DNA of 64,000 nt from the NCBI RefSeq assembly GCF_000373365.1, contig NZ_KB891181.1, positions 52,189 through 116,188 on the forward strand, read 5' to 3'. The notes beneath the pieces were generated by a model. That model saw only the letters and a program-made list of their open reading frames with translations, did not search any database and was not told where the DNA came from. Source of the DNA: Parafrankia discariae. Lineage in GTDB: Bacteria > Actinomycetota > Actinomycetes > Frankiales > Frankiaceae. Position numbers and translations under genes: made by a program. Below, one piece after another: positions 41,663-50,180 of this stretch (the stretch's first letter is position 1; each line of letters opens with the position of its first letter).

Positions 41663-42334
41663 TCAGCCCTGGTCGGAGCCCGGGCGGGTCGATCCGGGTA
41701 GCTGGTTGGCCCGGATCGCGTCTGTCAGCAGGCCGATGGCCCAGACGATCGCCTGGGTCGCCTGCACACCGTCGAGGTTCCACATCGTGGTCAGCCGTTC
41801 ATAGGACGGGATGTGCCACAGGACGTCCAGCATGCCGGTGGCCATGGCCCGATCGGCCTCGGGCCAGTCGGCGGTGTGCGCGGCCACGGCGGCGACGAGC
41901 GCCTCGCGGCGACGCTGGTCCCTGGGCGTCGACCCCGACTGCCCGGGGTCCGTGGGGGTCCAGCTCGGCACCGCGTAGGACGACAGCGTCGCGAAGGCGC
42001 GGGTGGTGACCTCGGGGAGGCAGTCGAGGTCGAGGTCCTCGTAGCTCACGCCCGCCTCCTCCTCGAGGCGGCGCAGGACGGCCTCGTGGAGATCGGCCTC
42101 GGTCGGGAAGTGCCGGTAGACCGTGCGTTCACCGACGCCGGCCCGCTCGGCGACCGCGCGGAACGTCAGGTCACGCCAGTCCCACGTGGCGAAGCTGTGG
42201 ACCAGGGCCGAGCCGGCGTCGATGATCCGCTCGCGCGTCTGGGCGGCCAGCTCTCGCCGGCGCGGGCTGTCGTAGCGCCGGCGAGCCGGTGCCGCCGCGC
42301 TTCGGTCCGGGCTGGGTGTTGCCGCGGCGCTCAT
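41663..42334 (-). CDS. TetR family transcriptional regulator
   Basis: A 223-residue repressor. The HTH is AQTRERIIDAGSALVHSFAT with LTFRAVAERAGVGERTVYRHF (residues about 55-75). A Pro/Ala/Arg-rich tail precedes it. The start ATG 42334 has no ribosome binding site and sits inside the ATATTAGTGACA box, which suggests a leaderless, autoregulated messenger. It lies between the lipoprotein gene and the LLM gene, both of which carry the box. Confidence 0.87.
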   Translation of the reverse strand: MSAAATPSPDRSAAAPARRRYDSPRRRELAAQTRERIIDAGSALVHSFATWDWRDLTFRAVAERAGVGERTVYRHFPTEADLHEAVLRRLEEEAGVSYEDLDLDCLPEVTTRAFATLSSYAVPSWTPTDPGQSGSTPRDQRRREALVAAVAAHTADWPEADRAMATGMLDVLWHIPSYERLTTMWNLDGVQATQAIVWAIGLLTDAIRANQLPGSTRPGSDQG

Positions 42335-42344
42335 ATTAGTGACA
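42333..42344 (+). promoter_or_regulatory. operator-like box 2, ATATTAGTGACA
   Basis: Exact repeat of the 12-mer at 41515-41526. It overlaps the TetR start codon and reads toward the LLM gene at 42596. Confidence 0.55.
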
Positions 42345-42595
42345 TCCTACTGCCGCTAAGGCGGCTGGTGACGGGAGAGGGTGACGGTGGTACCCGGCTT
42401 CGCCGCGACACGCGGCTTCACCGTGGCGCTCGGCTTCACCATGGCGCCGTGGCGATCCTGATGATCTTGGGCGGGTCATAGTCGGTGATACAGGGTGGCA
42501 CGCCCGGTGCGGGTCTGGCCACCACCCGGCCCGACGTCCCGCGGAGCCCCATGCCGGCCGGCCTGCCCCCGAAAACCCCTCTCGACGAGGTGAAA

Positions 42596-43498
42596 ATGCG
42601 TTTCATCTACCATTACCCCGAAACCAACGGCACCGAGCGCGACATGCTCGACGCCGGTGCGCTGTCCGAGGTCGCGGCAGCGGCCGAGCGGGCGGGGTTC
42701 TACGGATTCTGCCTCAGTGAGCATCCGGCCCCGAGCGCCCGCTGGCTGGCCTCCGGGGGGCACCAGAGCCTCGACCCGTTCGTCGCCCTCGGCCACGTCG
42801 CCGCCGCGACCCGGCGGCTGCGGCTGCACACGAACCTCTCCGTCGCGCCCTATCGGAATCCGTTCCTGCTGGCCAAGGCGGCGGCGACCGTCGACAAGCT
42901 CTCCGGCGGACGGATCGTGCTCGGCCTCGGCACCGGGTACATGAAGACCGAGTTCTTCGCGCTCGGCGTCGACATGGAGGAGCGCAACACGCTGTTCGAC
43001 GAGATCCTCGAGGTGCTGCCGCTGCACTGGAGCGGTGAGCCGTTCAGCTACAAGGGCCTGCACTTCGACGCCCGGAACGTCATCGCCCGGCCCCGGCCGG
43101 TGCAGACCCCGATTCCCATCTGGATCGGCGGTAACTCGAAGCTGAGCCGGCGCCGCATCGCGCAGCGGGCGCAGGGCTGGATGCCGCTGGTGGGCCCGCC
43201 GGAGCTCAGCGCGGCGGTGCGGACGACCTCCATCGGCTCGCTGGGGGAACTGGCCGGCATGATCAACGAGATCCGGGACGCCGCGGCGGCTGCCGGGCGG
43301 CCGGACCCGATCGACGTGCAGTACTCCTACAAGGACCGTTCCATCGCGACGCCGACCGTCGAGCCCGACCGGCACCGCGAGGCGATCGCCGAGATCGAGA
43401 AGGCCGGCGTGACCGCGGTGGTGGTGTCGAGCCCGTCGGTGTCGTCCACGGCCACGTTCGAGTTCCTCGAGGCGTTCGGCGAGACCTATTTGTCCTGA
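42596..43498 (+). CDS. LLM class flavin-dependent oxidoreductase
   Basis: A 300-residue luciferase-like enzyme. It has SEVAAAAERAGFYGFCLSEH near the start, TRRLRLHTNLSVAPYRNPF, KLSGGRIVLGLGTGYMKTEF, and IPIWIGGNSKLSRRRIAQRA. I chose ATG 42596 because GAGG is 5 bases upstream; ATG 42551 and GTG 42590 in the same frame are alternatives. An operator box lies about 250 bases upstream. The cofactor is likely F420 or FMN. Confidence 0.85.
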   Translation: MRFIYHYPETNGTERDMLDAGALSEVAAAAERAGFYGFCLSEHPAPSARWLASGGHQSLDPFVALGHVAAATRRLRLHTNLSVAPYRNPFLLAKAAATVDKLSGGRIVLGLGTGYMKTEFFALGVDMEERNTLFDEILEVLPLHWSGEPFSYKGLHFDARNVIARPRPVQTPIPIWIGGNSKLSRRRIAQRAQGWMPLVGPPELSAAVRTTSIGSLGELAGMINEIRDAAAAAGRPDPIDVQYSYKDRSIATPTVEPDRHREAIAEIEKAGVTAVVVSSPSVSSTATFEFLEAFGETYLS

Positions 43499-43558
43499 CG
43501 GGTACCTGTCAGGGCGGGGATCCGTCCTGGCCGTCGCCCGTGCTGGCCGCGCCGTGGG

Positions 43559-44413
43559 TCAGCGCCTGACGAGCAGGTGCGGCGGGGGAGGGCCGAAACG
43601 CCCACGGAGGAAGTCCAGGACTCCCCGGACCCGTCCTTCGGGGTTCCAGTAGGGGCCGCGCCGGGCCGGGACGACCGCGCCCGAGGCGAGGTGCCACAGC
43701 GCCATGCAGAGCCGGATGAACGCGTGGTAGCGGCCGGAGTGGTCCCGCACCAGCAGCAGCGTGTTGCGTAGCTGCAGGTAGTCGATCGCCGCGGCGGTCG
43801 AGCCGACCGTGGGGTTCCTGACCATCGCCCCCCGCACGAGCCCGGACTCCCAACCGGCGGACCTCGCCCGCAGCGCGAGGTCCGCCTCCTCGCAGTACGC
43901 GAAGTAGCGTTCGTCGAAGATGCCGACCTCGTCGAGGCACGCGCGGCGGGCGAACATCAGCGTGCCGTGCGGGTGCCCGGCGGGCTCCCAGCCCTCGGTC
44001 ACGCTCGCGGGCCGGAGGATCCCGCCGAAGTAGGGGTCGACGACCGGCGTCGCCCCGTCGCCGACGTCGGCACAGGCCAGCCCCGCCCGTGGCTGCTGGG
44101 CCAGCACACCCAGCATGCGACTCAGGCACGTCGGCTCGGGCAGCGCGTCGTGCGGCGCGAGGACGACCCACTCGCCCGCGTCCTCGTCGGCGAGGAACGT
44201 GCGGTAGCCGACGTTGGCCGCCGGCCCGAACCCCAGGTTGCTGCCGGCCAGCACGACCGTGACGTCCGAGGCCGCGACCGGTGGCATGACCGCTGATCCG
44301 TTGTCCACGATCGTGATCCTCACCGGGACGTCCTGGGCGCGGAACGCGTCGATCGTGGCGACGAGTCGCTTCGGCTGGTCCCGGTGCACGATGACGACCG
44401 ACAGAGGCTGCAT
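43559..44413 (-). CDS. glycosyltransferase family 2
   Basis: A 284-residue GT-A fold enzyme. It has PLSVVIVHRDQP, the nucleotide-binding IVDNGS, NLGFGPAANVGY, and HDALPEP at the DxD-like position. The acceptor region is FDERYFAYCEEADLALRARSAGW, typical of rhamnosyl/GT2 enzymes. Soluble, with no membrane anchor. Convergent with the LLM gene. The sugar and acceptor are unknown. ATG 44413 has no strong ribosome binding site. Confidence 0.87.
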   Translation of the reverse strand: MQPLSVVIVHRDQPKRLVATIDAFRAQDVPVRITIVDNGSAVMPPVAASDVTVVLAGSNLGFGPAANVGYRTFLADEDAGEWVVLAPHDALPEPTCLSRMLGVLAQQPRAGLACADVGDGATPVVDPYFGGILRPASVTEGWEPAGHPHGTLMFARRACLDEVGIFDERYFAYCEEADLALRARSAGWESGLVRGAMVRNPTVGSTAAAIDYLQLRNTLLLVRDHSGRYHAFIRLCMALWHLASGAVVPARRGPYWNPEGRVRGVLDFLRGRFGPPPPHLLVRR

Positions 44414-44508
44414 GAGATCAGTGCTACCTCAGCGGCGGCTGTCGAGCGAACAGACGCACGCGGTGACGGCGAGCCGGGCTACGGCGGCCCGGGCGACGGC
44501 GGGCCGGG

Positions 44509-45342
44509 CTACGGAAGGCGTCCGCCGAGGACTGTCTCCGTGGCGGCGAACGCGCGCCGCGCGGCCTCGGCCGGCCCCTGGCCCGCGAGCGAGGCGGAGT
44601 ACACCTCGGTCGCCACGACGGGGTCGGCCCCGGTCGCGAAGAGCACATCCAGGGTGGTCTTCAGGTCGACGTCTCCTTCCCCGGGCAGCAGACGGGCGGT
44701 GAGCGTCTCCATCACCAGGTCGTCGGCCGGCCGGGTGGGCGCGTCACACAGCTGAAGGACGTGGATCCGCCCGGCCGGCACGTCCCGCAGCGTGTCGTAG
44801 TCGGGCCCACCGGCCTGGCGGAACCAGTGCCACATGTCGACCACCAGGCCGAGATTGTCGCGGTCCACCGCGTCCAGGAGCCGCACCGCCGCCCTGATGT
44901 TCGGCACCGCCGACCAGGGCAGGAACTCGAAACTGATCCGCAGGCCCCGCTCCGCCGCGAGATCGCACAGATAGGCCAGCCGCTCCGCCACGCCGGAGAT
45001 CGATGGGACCTCGGTCTCTGACATCGTCGCGATAACCGTCGGTGAGCCGGCCGACTGCGCGATGTCGAGAAGTGGTCGGGCCTGGTCGGCTATCTCCGGC
45101 CGGTCGGCGGCGACCCATTCCATCAGAACCTCGACGGTGGGGATCGTCAGCCCCCGGTCCCGGTGGTGACCGAAGAACTCCTCCGGCGTCATACCGTCAG
45201 CGACGGCACCAGCGAGGTGCGAACTCGTCAGCTGCGCCGCGTCGAACCCCGCGTCCGCGATGGCGTCGACGAGTGTCTGGACGTCGGCCGCGCCGAACGG
45301 ATGGCCGAGTGGTAAAAGAGTCGGCGCCGAAATGGCCCTCAT
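44509..45342 (-). CDS. TIM-barrel sugar phosphate isomerase/epimerase family protein
   Basis: A 277-residue AP-endonuclease-2-like barrel. It has APTLLPLGHPFGAADVQTLV, TVEVLMEWVAADRPE, ISFEFLPWSAVPNIRAA, and VDMWHWFRQAGG with metal-binding residues. Such enzymes isomerise sugars or inositols, or act on hydroxy acids. ATG 45342 has GAGGAGAGG 9 bases upstream; a longer frame exists but looks non-coding. It is divergent from the phosphatase at 45584. Confidence 0.85.
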   Translation of the reverse strand: MRAISAPTLLPLGHPFGAADVQTLVDAIADAGFDAAQLTSSHLAGAVADGMTPEEFFGHHRDRGLTIPTVEVLMEWVAADRPEIADQARPLLDIAQSAGSPTVIATMSETEVPSISGVAERLAYLCDLAAERGLRISFEFLPWSAVPNIRAAVRLLDAVDRDNLGLVVDMWHWFRQAGGPDYDTLRDVPAGRIHVLQLCDAPTRPADDLVMETLTARLLPGEGDVDLKTTLDVLFATGADPVVATEVYSASLAGQGPAEAARRAFAATETVLGGRLP

Positions 45343-45547
45343 CGGACGAACCTCTCCTCGAGAAGGATCTGCGGCCACCAGCTGTCGGCCGACCGGACGT
45401 CGGTACGGGCGGTATGGTAGGCGCGCCGTCACCGACGGTGGCCGACCTGGTTGTGTCGCCGATTTTCTGGTGACGGCCGGGCGAAATATCGGAATAGTTC
45501 TCGCTGGCGAATCCAGGCTAGATCTTTGATGTCCGCTTCGCATGTTA

Positions 45548-45566
45548 ATTGTGATTATATTGTGTT
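45548..45566 (+). promoter_or_regulatory. AT-rich promoter of the phosphatase gene
   Basis: TTGTGATTATATTGTG stands out in G+C-rich surroundings, with TATATT as a plausible -10. It lies inside the longest possible reading frame, which argues for a start at 45584 or later. Confidence 0.4.
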
Positions 45567-45583
45567 TTCACGGCAGGTTCGAC

Positions 45584-46855
45584 ATGATCTGGCGGGCAGG
45601 ATTCTCCGGGGTGACTAGCATTGACGGTGTGGTACCTTCCGGCCCGGTCGATCTTCGGGAGCTGCTGACGGCGGTGGAGCGAGCGGCGCCCGCCCATGCC
45701 GTGCAGGCGGTGGCCGGTGAGCTGGCGCGGACGATCGACGCGGTCGAGGCCTCCTTCCTGATCGCGGACTACGCGGGCGGTTACCTGGCGCGGTTGGCCC
45801 CGACGCGCCATCCCGTGGACGGCGACATCATGGCGCGGGTGCCCGTGGACGGCACCGTCCAGGGGCAGGTGATGCGGACCCAGCGGGTGCGGGTGGAGCG
45901 TGGCCCTACCGGCACGCACGTGTGCGTTCCGGTCACGGCCCGGGGCGAGGCGATCGGGGTGCTGGAGGTCCTACTGCCCGCCGGGTGCGCCACCGAATCC
46001 GTCGACGCCGTCGCGACCGCCGGGCACGCGCTCGCCTACATTGTGATCCCAAGTCGCCGGTACACGGATCTGTTCGAGTGGGGCCAGCGCTCCGTCCCGC
46101 TGGGCCTGGCCGCGGAGATCCAGCGCCGGCTGCTGCCGGAGTCGTTCACCTGTGAGGGCGCGCAGGTGACGGTGGCCGGCTGGCTGGAGCCGGCCGGGAC
46201 CGTGGCCGGGGACACCTTCGACTACAGCTTCTCGCGTTCCCAGCTCTACGTGTCACTCACCGACGCGATGGGGCACGGGCTGACCGCGGCGCTGCTGGCG
46301 ACCTTGCTGGTCAGCAGCCTGCGCAACGTCCGCCGTGGCGGTGGTGACCTGGCCAAACAGGTCACCCGGGCGAACACGATGATGGTGACGCAGATCCGGC
46401 CCGACGAGTTCGTCACCGGCCTGTTGCTGCAGGTCGATCTGCACAGCGGAGCCGTCTCCGTGGTGAACGCCGGTCACGTGCCGTTCTACCGGCTGCGCGC
46501 TCGTGAGGTGCAGGCGATCTCGTTCCCGGCGGATCCGCCGTTCGGCATGTTCGAGGGGACGAGCTACCAGATCCACAGCTTTCGGCTGCACCCGGGGGAC
46601 CGGCTGCTGCTGGTCACCGACGGAATGATGGAACGCAACGCCGCACAGGTGGATCTGTCCGCGGCGCTCGTGGAGACACGGGACCTGCACCCACGGGAAC
46701 TCGTCCAGGACCTCACCGGCAGGGTCCTACAGGTCACCGGGGAAAACCTGGATGATGACGCGACCGTCTTCTGCCTGGACTGGTACGGCAGCGACCAGTC
46801 CATGCGCAGCGTCGCCAGCGGTGCGGACCCCTCCCTCGCCTCTCCCGCGCTCTGA
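45584..46855 (+). CDS. GAF-like + SpoIIE/PP2C serine phosphatase
   Basis: A 423-residue signalling phosphatase. A GAF-like sensor region (about 20-165) holds LIADYAGGYLARL and VCVPVTARGEAIGVLEVLL. The PP2C SIGMA domain (about 175-400) holds LAAEIQRRLLP, AGWLEPAGTVAGDTFDYSF, LTDAMGHGLTAALLA and the metal-binding VTDGMMERNA. Such enzymes dephosphorylate anti-anti-sigma factors. ATG 45584 follows GGCAGG; GTG 45611 is also possible. No anti-sigma genes are adjacent. Confidence 0.87.
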   Translation: MIWRAGFSGVTSIDGVVPSGPVDLRELLTAVERAAPAHAVQAVAGELARTIDAVEASFLIADYAGGYLARLAPTRHPVDGDIMARVPVDGTVQGQVMRTQRVRVERGPTGTHVCVPVTARGEAIGVLEVLLPAGCATESVDAVATAGHALAYIVIPSRRYTDLFEWGQRSVPLGLAAEIQRRLLPESFTCEGAQVTVAGWLEPAGTVAGDTFDYSFSRSQLYVSLTDAMGHGLTAALLATLLVSSLRNVRRGGGDLAKQVTRANTMMVTQIRPDEFVTGLLLQVDLHSGAVSVVNAGHVPFYRLRAREVQAISFPADPPFGMFEGTSYQIHSFRLHPGDRLLLVTDGMMERNAAQVDLSAALVETRDLHPRELVQDLTGRVLQVTGENLDDDATVFCLDWYGSDQSMRSVASGADPSLASPAL

Positions 46856-47064
46856 GACGCGCGGGGCGCGGGGTTCCACGGAGTCGGTCGGACCTCGTCG
46901 ATCGTGGGCGGTTCGGTCTGGAACCAGCCGCGCAGGTTCTGGAGGGCCACCGCATCCTCTCGGTCATCGGCCTTGCCTCGGGCGACGGTGACCGCTCCGG
47001 GGGCCGCTTCCGCCGGCCAGATGACGTCCACCGGGATTCCCGCTTCGAACGCGGCCTCGACTCA
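46840..47064 (-). pseudogene. gene relic on the minus strand
   Basis: Frame texture is protein-like (VEAAFEAGIPVDVIWPAEAA, KADDREDAVALQNLRGWFQT) but there is no start, and it runs into the end of the phosphatase gene. Parent family not recognised. Confidence 0.35.
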
Positions 47065-47083
47065 CGAAACAGCCCGCGTCGGA

Positions 47084-47129
47084 TTACCGGGAGCGCGTCG
47101 CACGTGTTACCGGGAGCGTGTCATGCGTG
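47084..47129. repeat. 23-bp tandem repeat, 2 copies
   Basis: TTACCGGGAGCGCGTCGCACGT and TTACCGGGAGCGTGTCATGCGT, next to the relic and the terminator hairpin. Confidence 0.7.
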
Positions 47130-47140
47130 TTCGTCAGTCG

Positions 47141-47182
47141 CGGCACGTCGATGCCCCGATGCCCCGGGGCATCGACGTGCCG
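47141..47182. terminator. terminator hairpin, 17-bp arms
   Basis: Perfect inverted repeat 47141-47157 / 47166-47182 with an 8-base loop, 16 bases after the stop of the small membrane-protein gene (-). It can also stop transcripts from the phosphatase side. Confidence 0.8.
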
Positions 47183-47197
47183 GCGGATTTCCGGGCC

Positions 47198-47383
47198 TCA
47201 GGCCCGGCGTCGGATCAACGAGCCGATACCGCCGCCGAACAGGCCGATCGTGCCCAGCAGAATCCCGAAGGCCCCGAACGTCGTCTGCGTGTCCCAGGAG
47301 ATGGCGGAGGTGAACGCGAGGAGGACGCCAATCACAATAAGTGTGATCGCGGCAAGGGCGCCGATAATGCTCAAATCGTTCAT
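47198..47383 (-). CDS. small two-helix membrane protein
   Basis: A 61-residue protein with two hydrophobic segments (IIGALAAITLIVIGVLLAF and FGAFGILLGTIGLFGGGIG) and a basic RRR tail. It resembles actinobacterial small membrane proteins of unknown function, possibly stress-linked given the CsbD-like neighbour. It ends just before a strong hairpin. No family named. Confidence 0.75.
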   Translation of the reverse strand: MNDLSIIGALAAITLIVIGVLLAFTSAISWDTQTTFGAFGILLGTIGLFGGGIGSLIRRRA

Positions 47384-47579
47384 ACGGCCGTAGTGCCCAG
47401 CAGGGACGGTTTGTAACGGGGATCCCGGCCCGAACCGGATCAGCGGCCGTCGCTCAGGGTGCCAGCCAGCTGTCGGGGCGCCAGCCGGCTGGACGTGGCC
47501 GCCGGCACGGGTGGCCGGGCCGGTACCGGGTATAGCCGCACGGCAACCCCGCACGAGACACCCGACGGAAGGATCTTCG

Positions 47580-47750
47580 ATGAGCGTGGTCGACAAGGCC
47601 AGGAACGCCCTGCAACGATTCGCGGGCCGCGGCAAGCGGACCACGGGCCGGGCCAGCGGAGACCGGGGCATGGAGGCCCGAGGCACCGCGGAGAAGATCG
47701 GCGGAGACCTCAGGCAGGCCGGCGAGAACCTGAAGGACACCAAGCGCTGA
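47580..47750 (+). CDS. CsbD-like small stress protein
   Basis: A 56-residue hydrophilic protein, MSVVDKARNALQRFAGRGKR, then GTAEKIGGDLRQAGENLKD. The pattern of amphipathic helices with KxxGxxxxxG fits CsbD-like general stress proteins. ATG 47580 has GGAAGGA upstream. A pentanucleotide repeat follows it. Divergent from the small membrane protein. Confidence 0.7.
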   Translation: MSVVDKARNALQRFAGRGKRTTGRASGDRGMEARGTAEKIGGDLRQAGENLKDTKR

Positions 47751-47764
47751 TCGAGACTCGGCAG

Positions 47765-47821
47765 CCAGGCCAGGCCAGGCCAGGCCAGGCCAGGCCAGGC
47801 CAGGCCAGGTAGGTAGGTAGG
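47765..47821. repeat. microsatellite: (CCAGG)9 then (TAGG)3
   Basis: Nine perfect CCAGG units from 47765 to 47809, followed by three TAGG units. It lies between the CsbD-like gene and the 3' end of the hydrolase gene. Confidence 0.9.
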
Positions 47822-47858
47822 ACAGGGCCAGGCGGGGGCGGGGGCCCGCGCCGGGCGG

Positions 47859-49400
47859 TCAGCGGACGCGGTCTGGCTGGGCGTAGGCGAGCAGCGCGGC
47901 CCGGTCGGTGGCCAGCGCGAAACCGGCCTTGACGGTCATGTCCACCGCGGCCGTGAAACGTCGCAGGTAGGCGTCCTTCGTGGGGTAGAGCGCCGCGACG
48001 CGGGTGTCCGGCAGCGGCTTCGTCGAACCGAACAGCTGACAGAGCACCGAGGCGTTCGCGGCGGGAACACCGGAGAGGACGTCGACCGGCACGGCCACGG
48101 GCGGGGTACGGATGCCGCCCTCGGCGATGCCGTCGGCGTCGCGGGTGACGCCGGGACTGTCGCCGGAGGTGACGGTGATCCGCGGCGCGGTGGGCGGTGG
48201 GGTGCCGGTCCGGACCCAGGTGTCGAGGGCGCGGATCGCCGCCTTCACCACGACGTGGGTCGGTGCGTTGTTGACCGGCACACCGCAGTTGAGCGCGTTC
48301 ACGAACGGGCCGAGCGTGTGGGCGTCGGCGTGGGCGGCTCCGGCCACCTCCCAGAGCCGGAACCGGTCGCTGTCATCCTGACGCGCCCGCAGCGAGTTCA
48401 GCGGAACGGTGAGGTCGCCTTCGGTCTGGACGTCGAGCACGGGCACGCCGGTGTCGGCCCGGACGAGTGCCGGTGTGGCCGCGGCCGGGTCGGTGAGGCT
48501 GGCGGGCTGGCCCGGCCCGACGAGCGGCAGGGCGCCGCCGCCCCGGCTGTGGACCAGGAAGCCGTCGAAGGCCCGGGTGAGCGGCTGCACGCCGTTGATG
48601 TAGGTGACCATGGCGAACGCCGACTGGGATTCGCCGGCGGCGAGGAGGTGCTTGGGCGCGGAGCCGCCCGTGACCACGCCGCCGGCGCGTACCGCTCGGG
48701 CCACCTGGGTGAAGATGTCGAAGGCGTAGCCGTCCCCGGGCTGGTCGAGGGACCCGTACCGGGCCGGGTCGGCGCCCCGCAGGCCGGTCGTCGTACTGCC
48801 GGCGGCGGCCGGTGTGAGGGCGTCCCCGCCCATCACCCCGATGCGCTGGGCCGAGACGCCCACCCAGATGTCACCGTGCCGCGTCAGCTCCTCGTGGGTG
48901 CTGTACCACTCGACGTCCGAGTCGACGCCGGAGCTGACGTTCAGCCACTCGACGACCACGGTGCCGCTGACGTCCCCGGTGTCCGCCGGACGTCGGACGA
49001 GGACCCGGGTGCGGTAGGCGGCGCTGTCGGCGGGCTGGAAGGTCCAGCGGCCGTCGCGGGTGAGCGCGCCCCGCGGCCGGTAGGACGTCGCGGTGCCCGA
49101 CGCCGCGTATTCGTTCTGGACGTAGCCGGGCCCGGTCAGGTCGACCGTCACCGGCGAGCCCATGCTCACCCCGTTGCCGCCGGTGAGCTCCTGGAGGTCG
49201 GCCGCCGGTCCCGCCGGCCGCGGCGCGGGCGACGTGGTGGTCGTCGATGACCCGGCGGCGGACGCCGCGGGCTCGCGCGGTGTCCCGTCCGAGCAGCTCG
49301 CCGCCACCGTCGCGGTGCCGGCGAGCAGGCAGCAGAGCAGCGTCGCCCTCAGCCGGCCCGGCGCGACCCCTCGGCCGCGGGTGCTTGTTCCGGCAGGCAT
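47859..49400 (-). CDS. secreted alpha/beta hydrolase domain lipoprotein
   Basis: A 513-residue exported protein. The signal has ATLLCCLLAGTATVAASC with a lipobox Cys near 36, then a Ser/Thr-rich linker. The hydrolase core has VVEWLNVSSGVD, the nucleophile GESQSA, and FDGFLVHSRGGG. A late Asp (DVQTEGDLTVP) and His (GAAHADAH) may complete a triad. It resembles the alpha/beta hydrolase domain proteins of unknown substrate found in actinobacteria. Two GACAARTGTTAA boxes lie in its promoter. Confidence 0.78.
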   Translation of the reverse strand: MPAGTSTRGRGVAPGRLRATLLCCLLAGTATVAASCSDGTPREPAASAAGSSTTTTSPAPRPAGPAADLQELTGGNGVSMGSPVTVDLTGPGYVQNEYAASGTATSYRPRGALTRDGRWTFQPADSAAYRTRVLVRRPADTGDVSGTVVVEWLNVSSGVDSDVEWYSTHEELTRHGDIWVGVSAQRIGVMGGDALTPAAAGSTTTGLRGADPARYGSLDQPGDGYAFDIFTQVARAVRAGGVVTGGSAPKHLLAAGESQSAFAMVTYINGVQPLTRAFDGFLVHSRGGGALPLVGPGQPASLTDPAAATPALVRADTGVPVLDVQTEGDLTVPLNSLRARQDDSDRFRLWEVAGAAHADAHTLGPFVNALNCGVPVNNAPTHVVVKAAIRALDTWVRTGTPPPTAPRITVTSGDSPGVTRDADGIAEGGIRTPPVAVPVDVLSGVPAANASVLCQLFGSTKPLPDTRVAALYPTKDAYLRRFTAAVDMTVKAGFALATDRAALLAYAQPDRVR

Positions 49401-49438
49401 CAGCCCGACCCTCCAGCCGTATCCACGCCGCGATTATC

Positions 49439-49468
49439 GACAAATGTTAAAAGAAGGACAAGTGTTAA
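49439..49468 (-). promoter_or_regulatory. direct repeat GACAARTGTTAA, 18-bp spacing
   Basis: GACAAATGTTAA at 49439-49450 and GACAAGTGTTAA at 49457-49468, 39-68 bases before the hydrolase start and next to the response-regulator gene. Likely a tandem binding site. Confidence 0.5.
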
Positions 49469-49499
49469 ACCGCTTCGGATTTCTGGCGCTGTCGGCTTG

Positions 49500-50180
49500 T
49501 CAAATCGGCGGGGTGGCTCGTGACAGACCGGTCTGGTAGGCGATGACGACGAGCTGCGCCCGGTCACGGGCGTGCAGTTTGGCCATTGCCCGGTGGATGT
49601 GGGTGCGGGCGGTCAGCGGGCTGATGACGAGCAGCCGGGCGATGTCCTGGTTCGAGTAGCCCTCGGCGGCCAGTGCCGTGATCTCCCGTTCGCGGGCGGT
49701 GAGGGTGGCCAGGGCGGCGTGGTCCGTCGCGGCGGCGCGGCCGGGTTCGGGGGTGGCGAGGAACTGGGCGATGAGCGCGCGGGTGGCCGTGGGTGAGAGC
49801 AGGGCGTCGCCACCCGCGACGGTGCGGATGGCGGCGAGAAGCTCGTCGGTCTCGACGTCCTTGCCGAGGAAGCCGCTCGCTCCGACGCGCAGCGCCCGGG
49901 CGACGTACTCGTCGATCTCGAACGTGGTGAGGATGAGGACCCGGGTGGTGGCCAGCGTCTCGTCGGCGCAGATGGTGGCGGTGGCGGCCAGTCCGTCCGT
50001 GCCGGGCATGCGGATGTCCATCACCACGACGTCAGGGTGGTGCTCGCGGGCCGCGGCGACGGCCTCGTCCCCGTCGGCGGCCTCGGCGACCACCGTCATG
50101 TCCTCGCACGAGTCGATCAGGATTCGGAAGGTCGCTCGCAGGAGGGTCTGATCGTCAGCCAGCAGTACGCGGATGGTCAT
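49500..50180 (-). CDS. NarL/FixJ-family response regulator
   Basis: A 226-residue two-component regulator. The receiver domain (1-120) has the acidic pair DD (9-10), the phospho-Asp in VVVMDIRMPG, and Lys in GFLGKDVE. The C-terminal LuxR HTH is LTAREREITALAAEGYSNQD to LTARTHIHRAMAKL. ATG 50180 lies 25 bases inside the 3' end of the kinase gene, so the two are co-translated. The adjacent hydrolase with direct repeats in its promoter is a likely target. Confidence 0.92.
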   Translation of the reverse strand: MTIRVLLADDQTLLRATFRILIDSCEDMTVVAEAADGDEAVAAAREHHPDVVVMDIRMPGTDGLAATATICADETLATTRVLILTTFEIDEYVARALRVGASGFLGKDVETDELLAAIRTVAGGDALLSPTATRALIAQFLATPEPGRAAATDHAALATLTAREREITALAAEGYSNQDIARLLVISPLTARTHIHRAMAKLHARDRAQLVVIAYQTGLSRATPPI

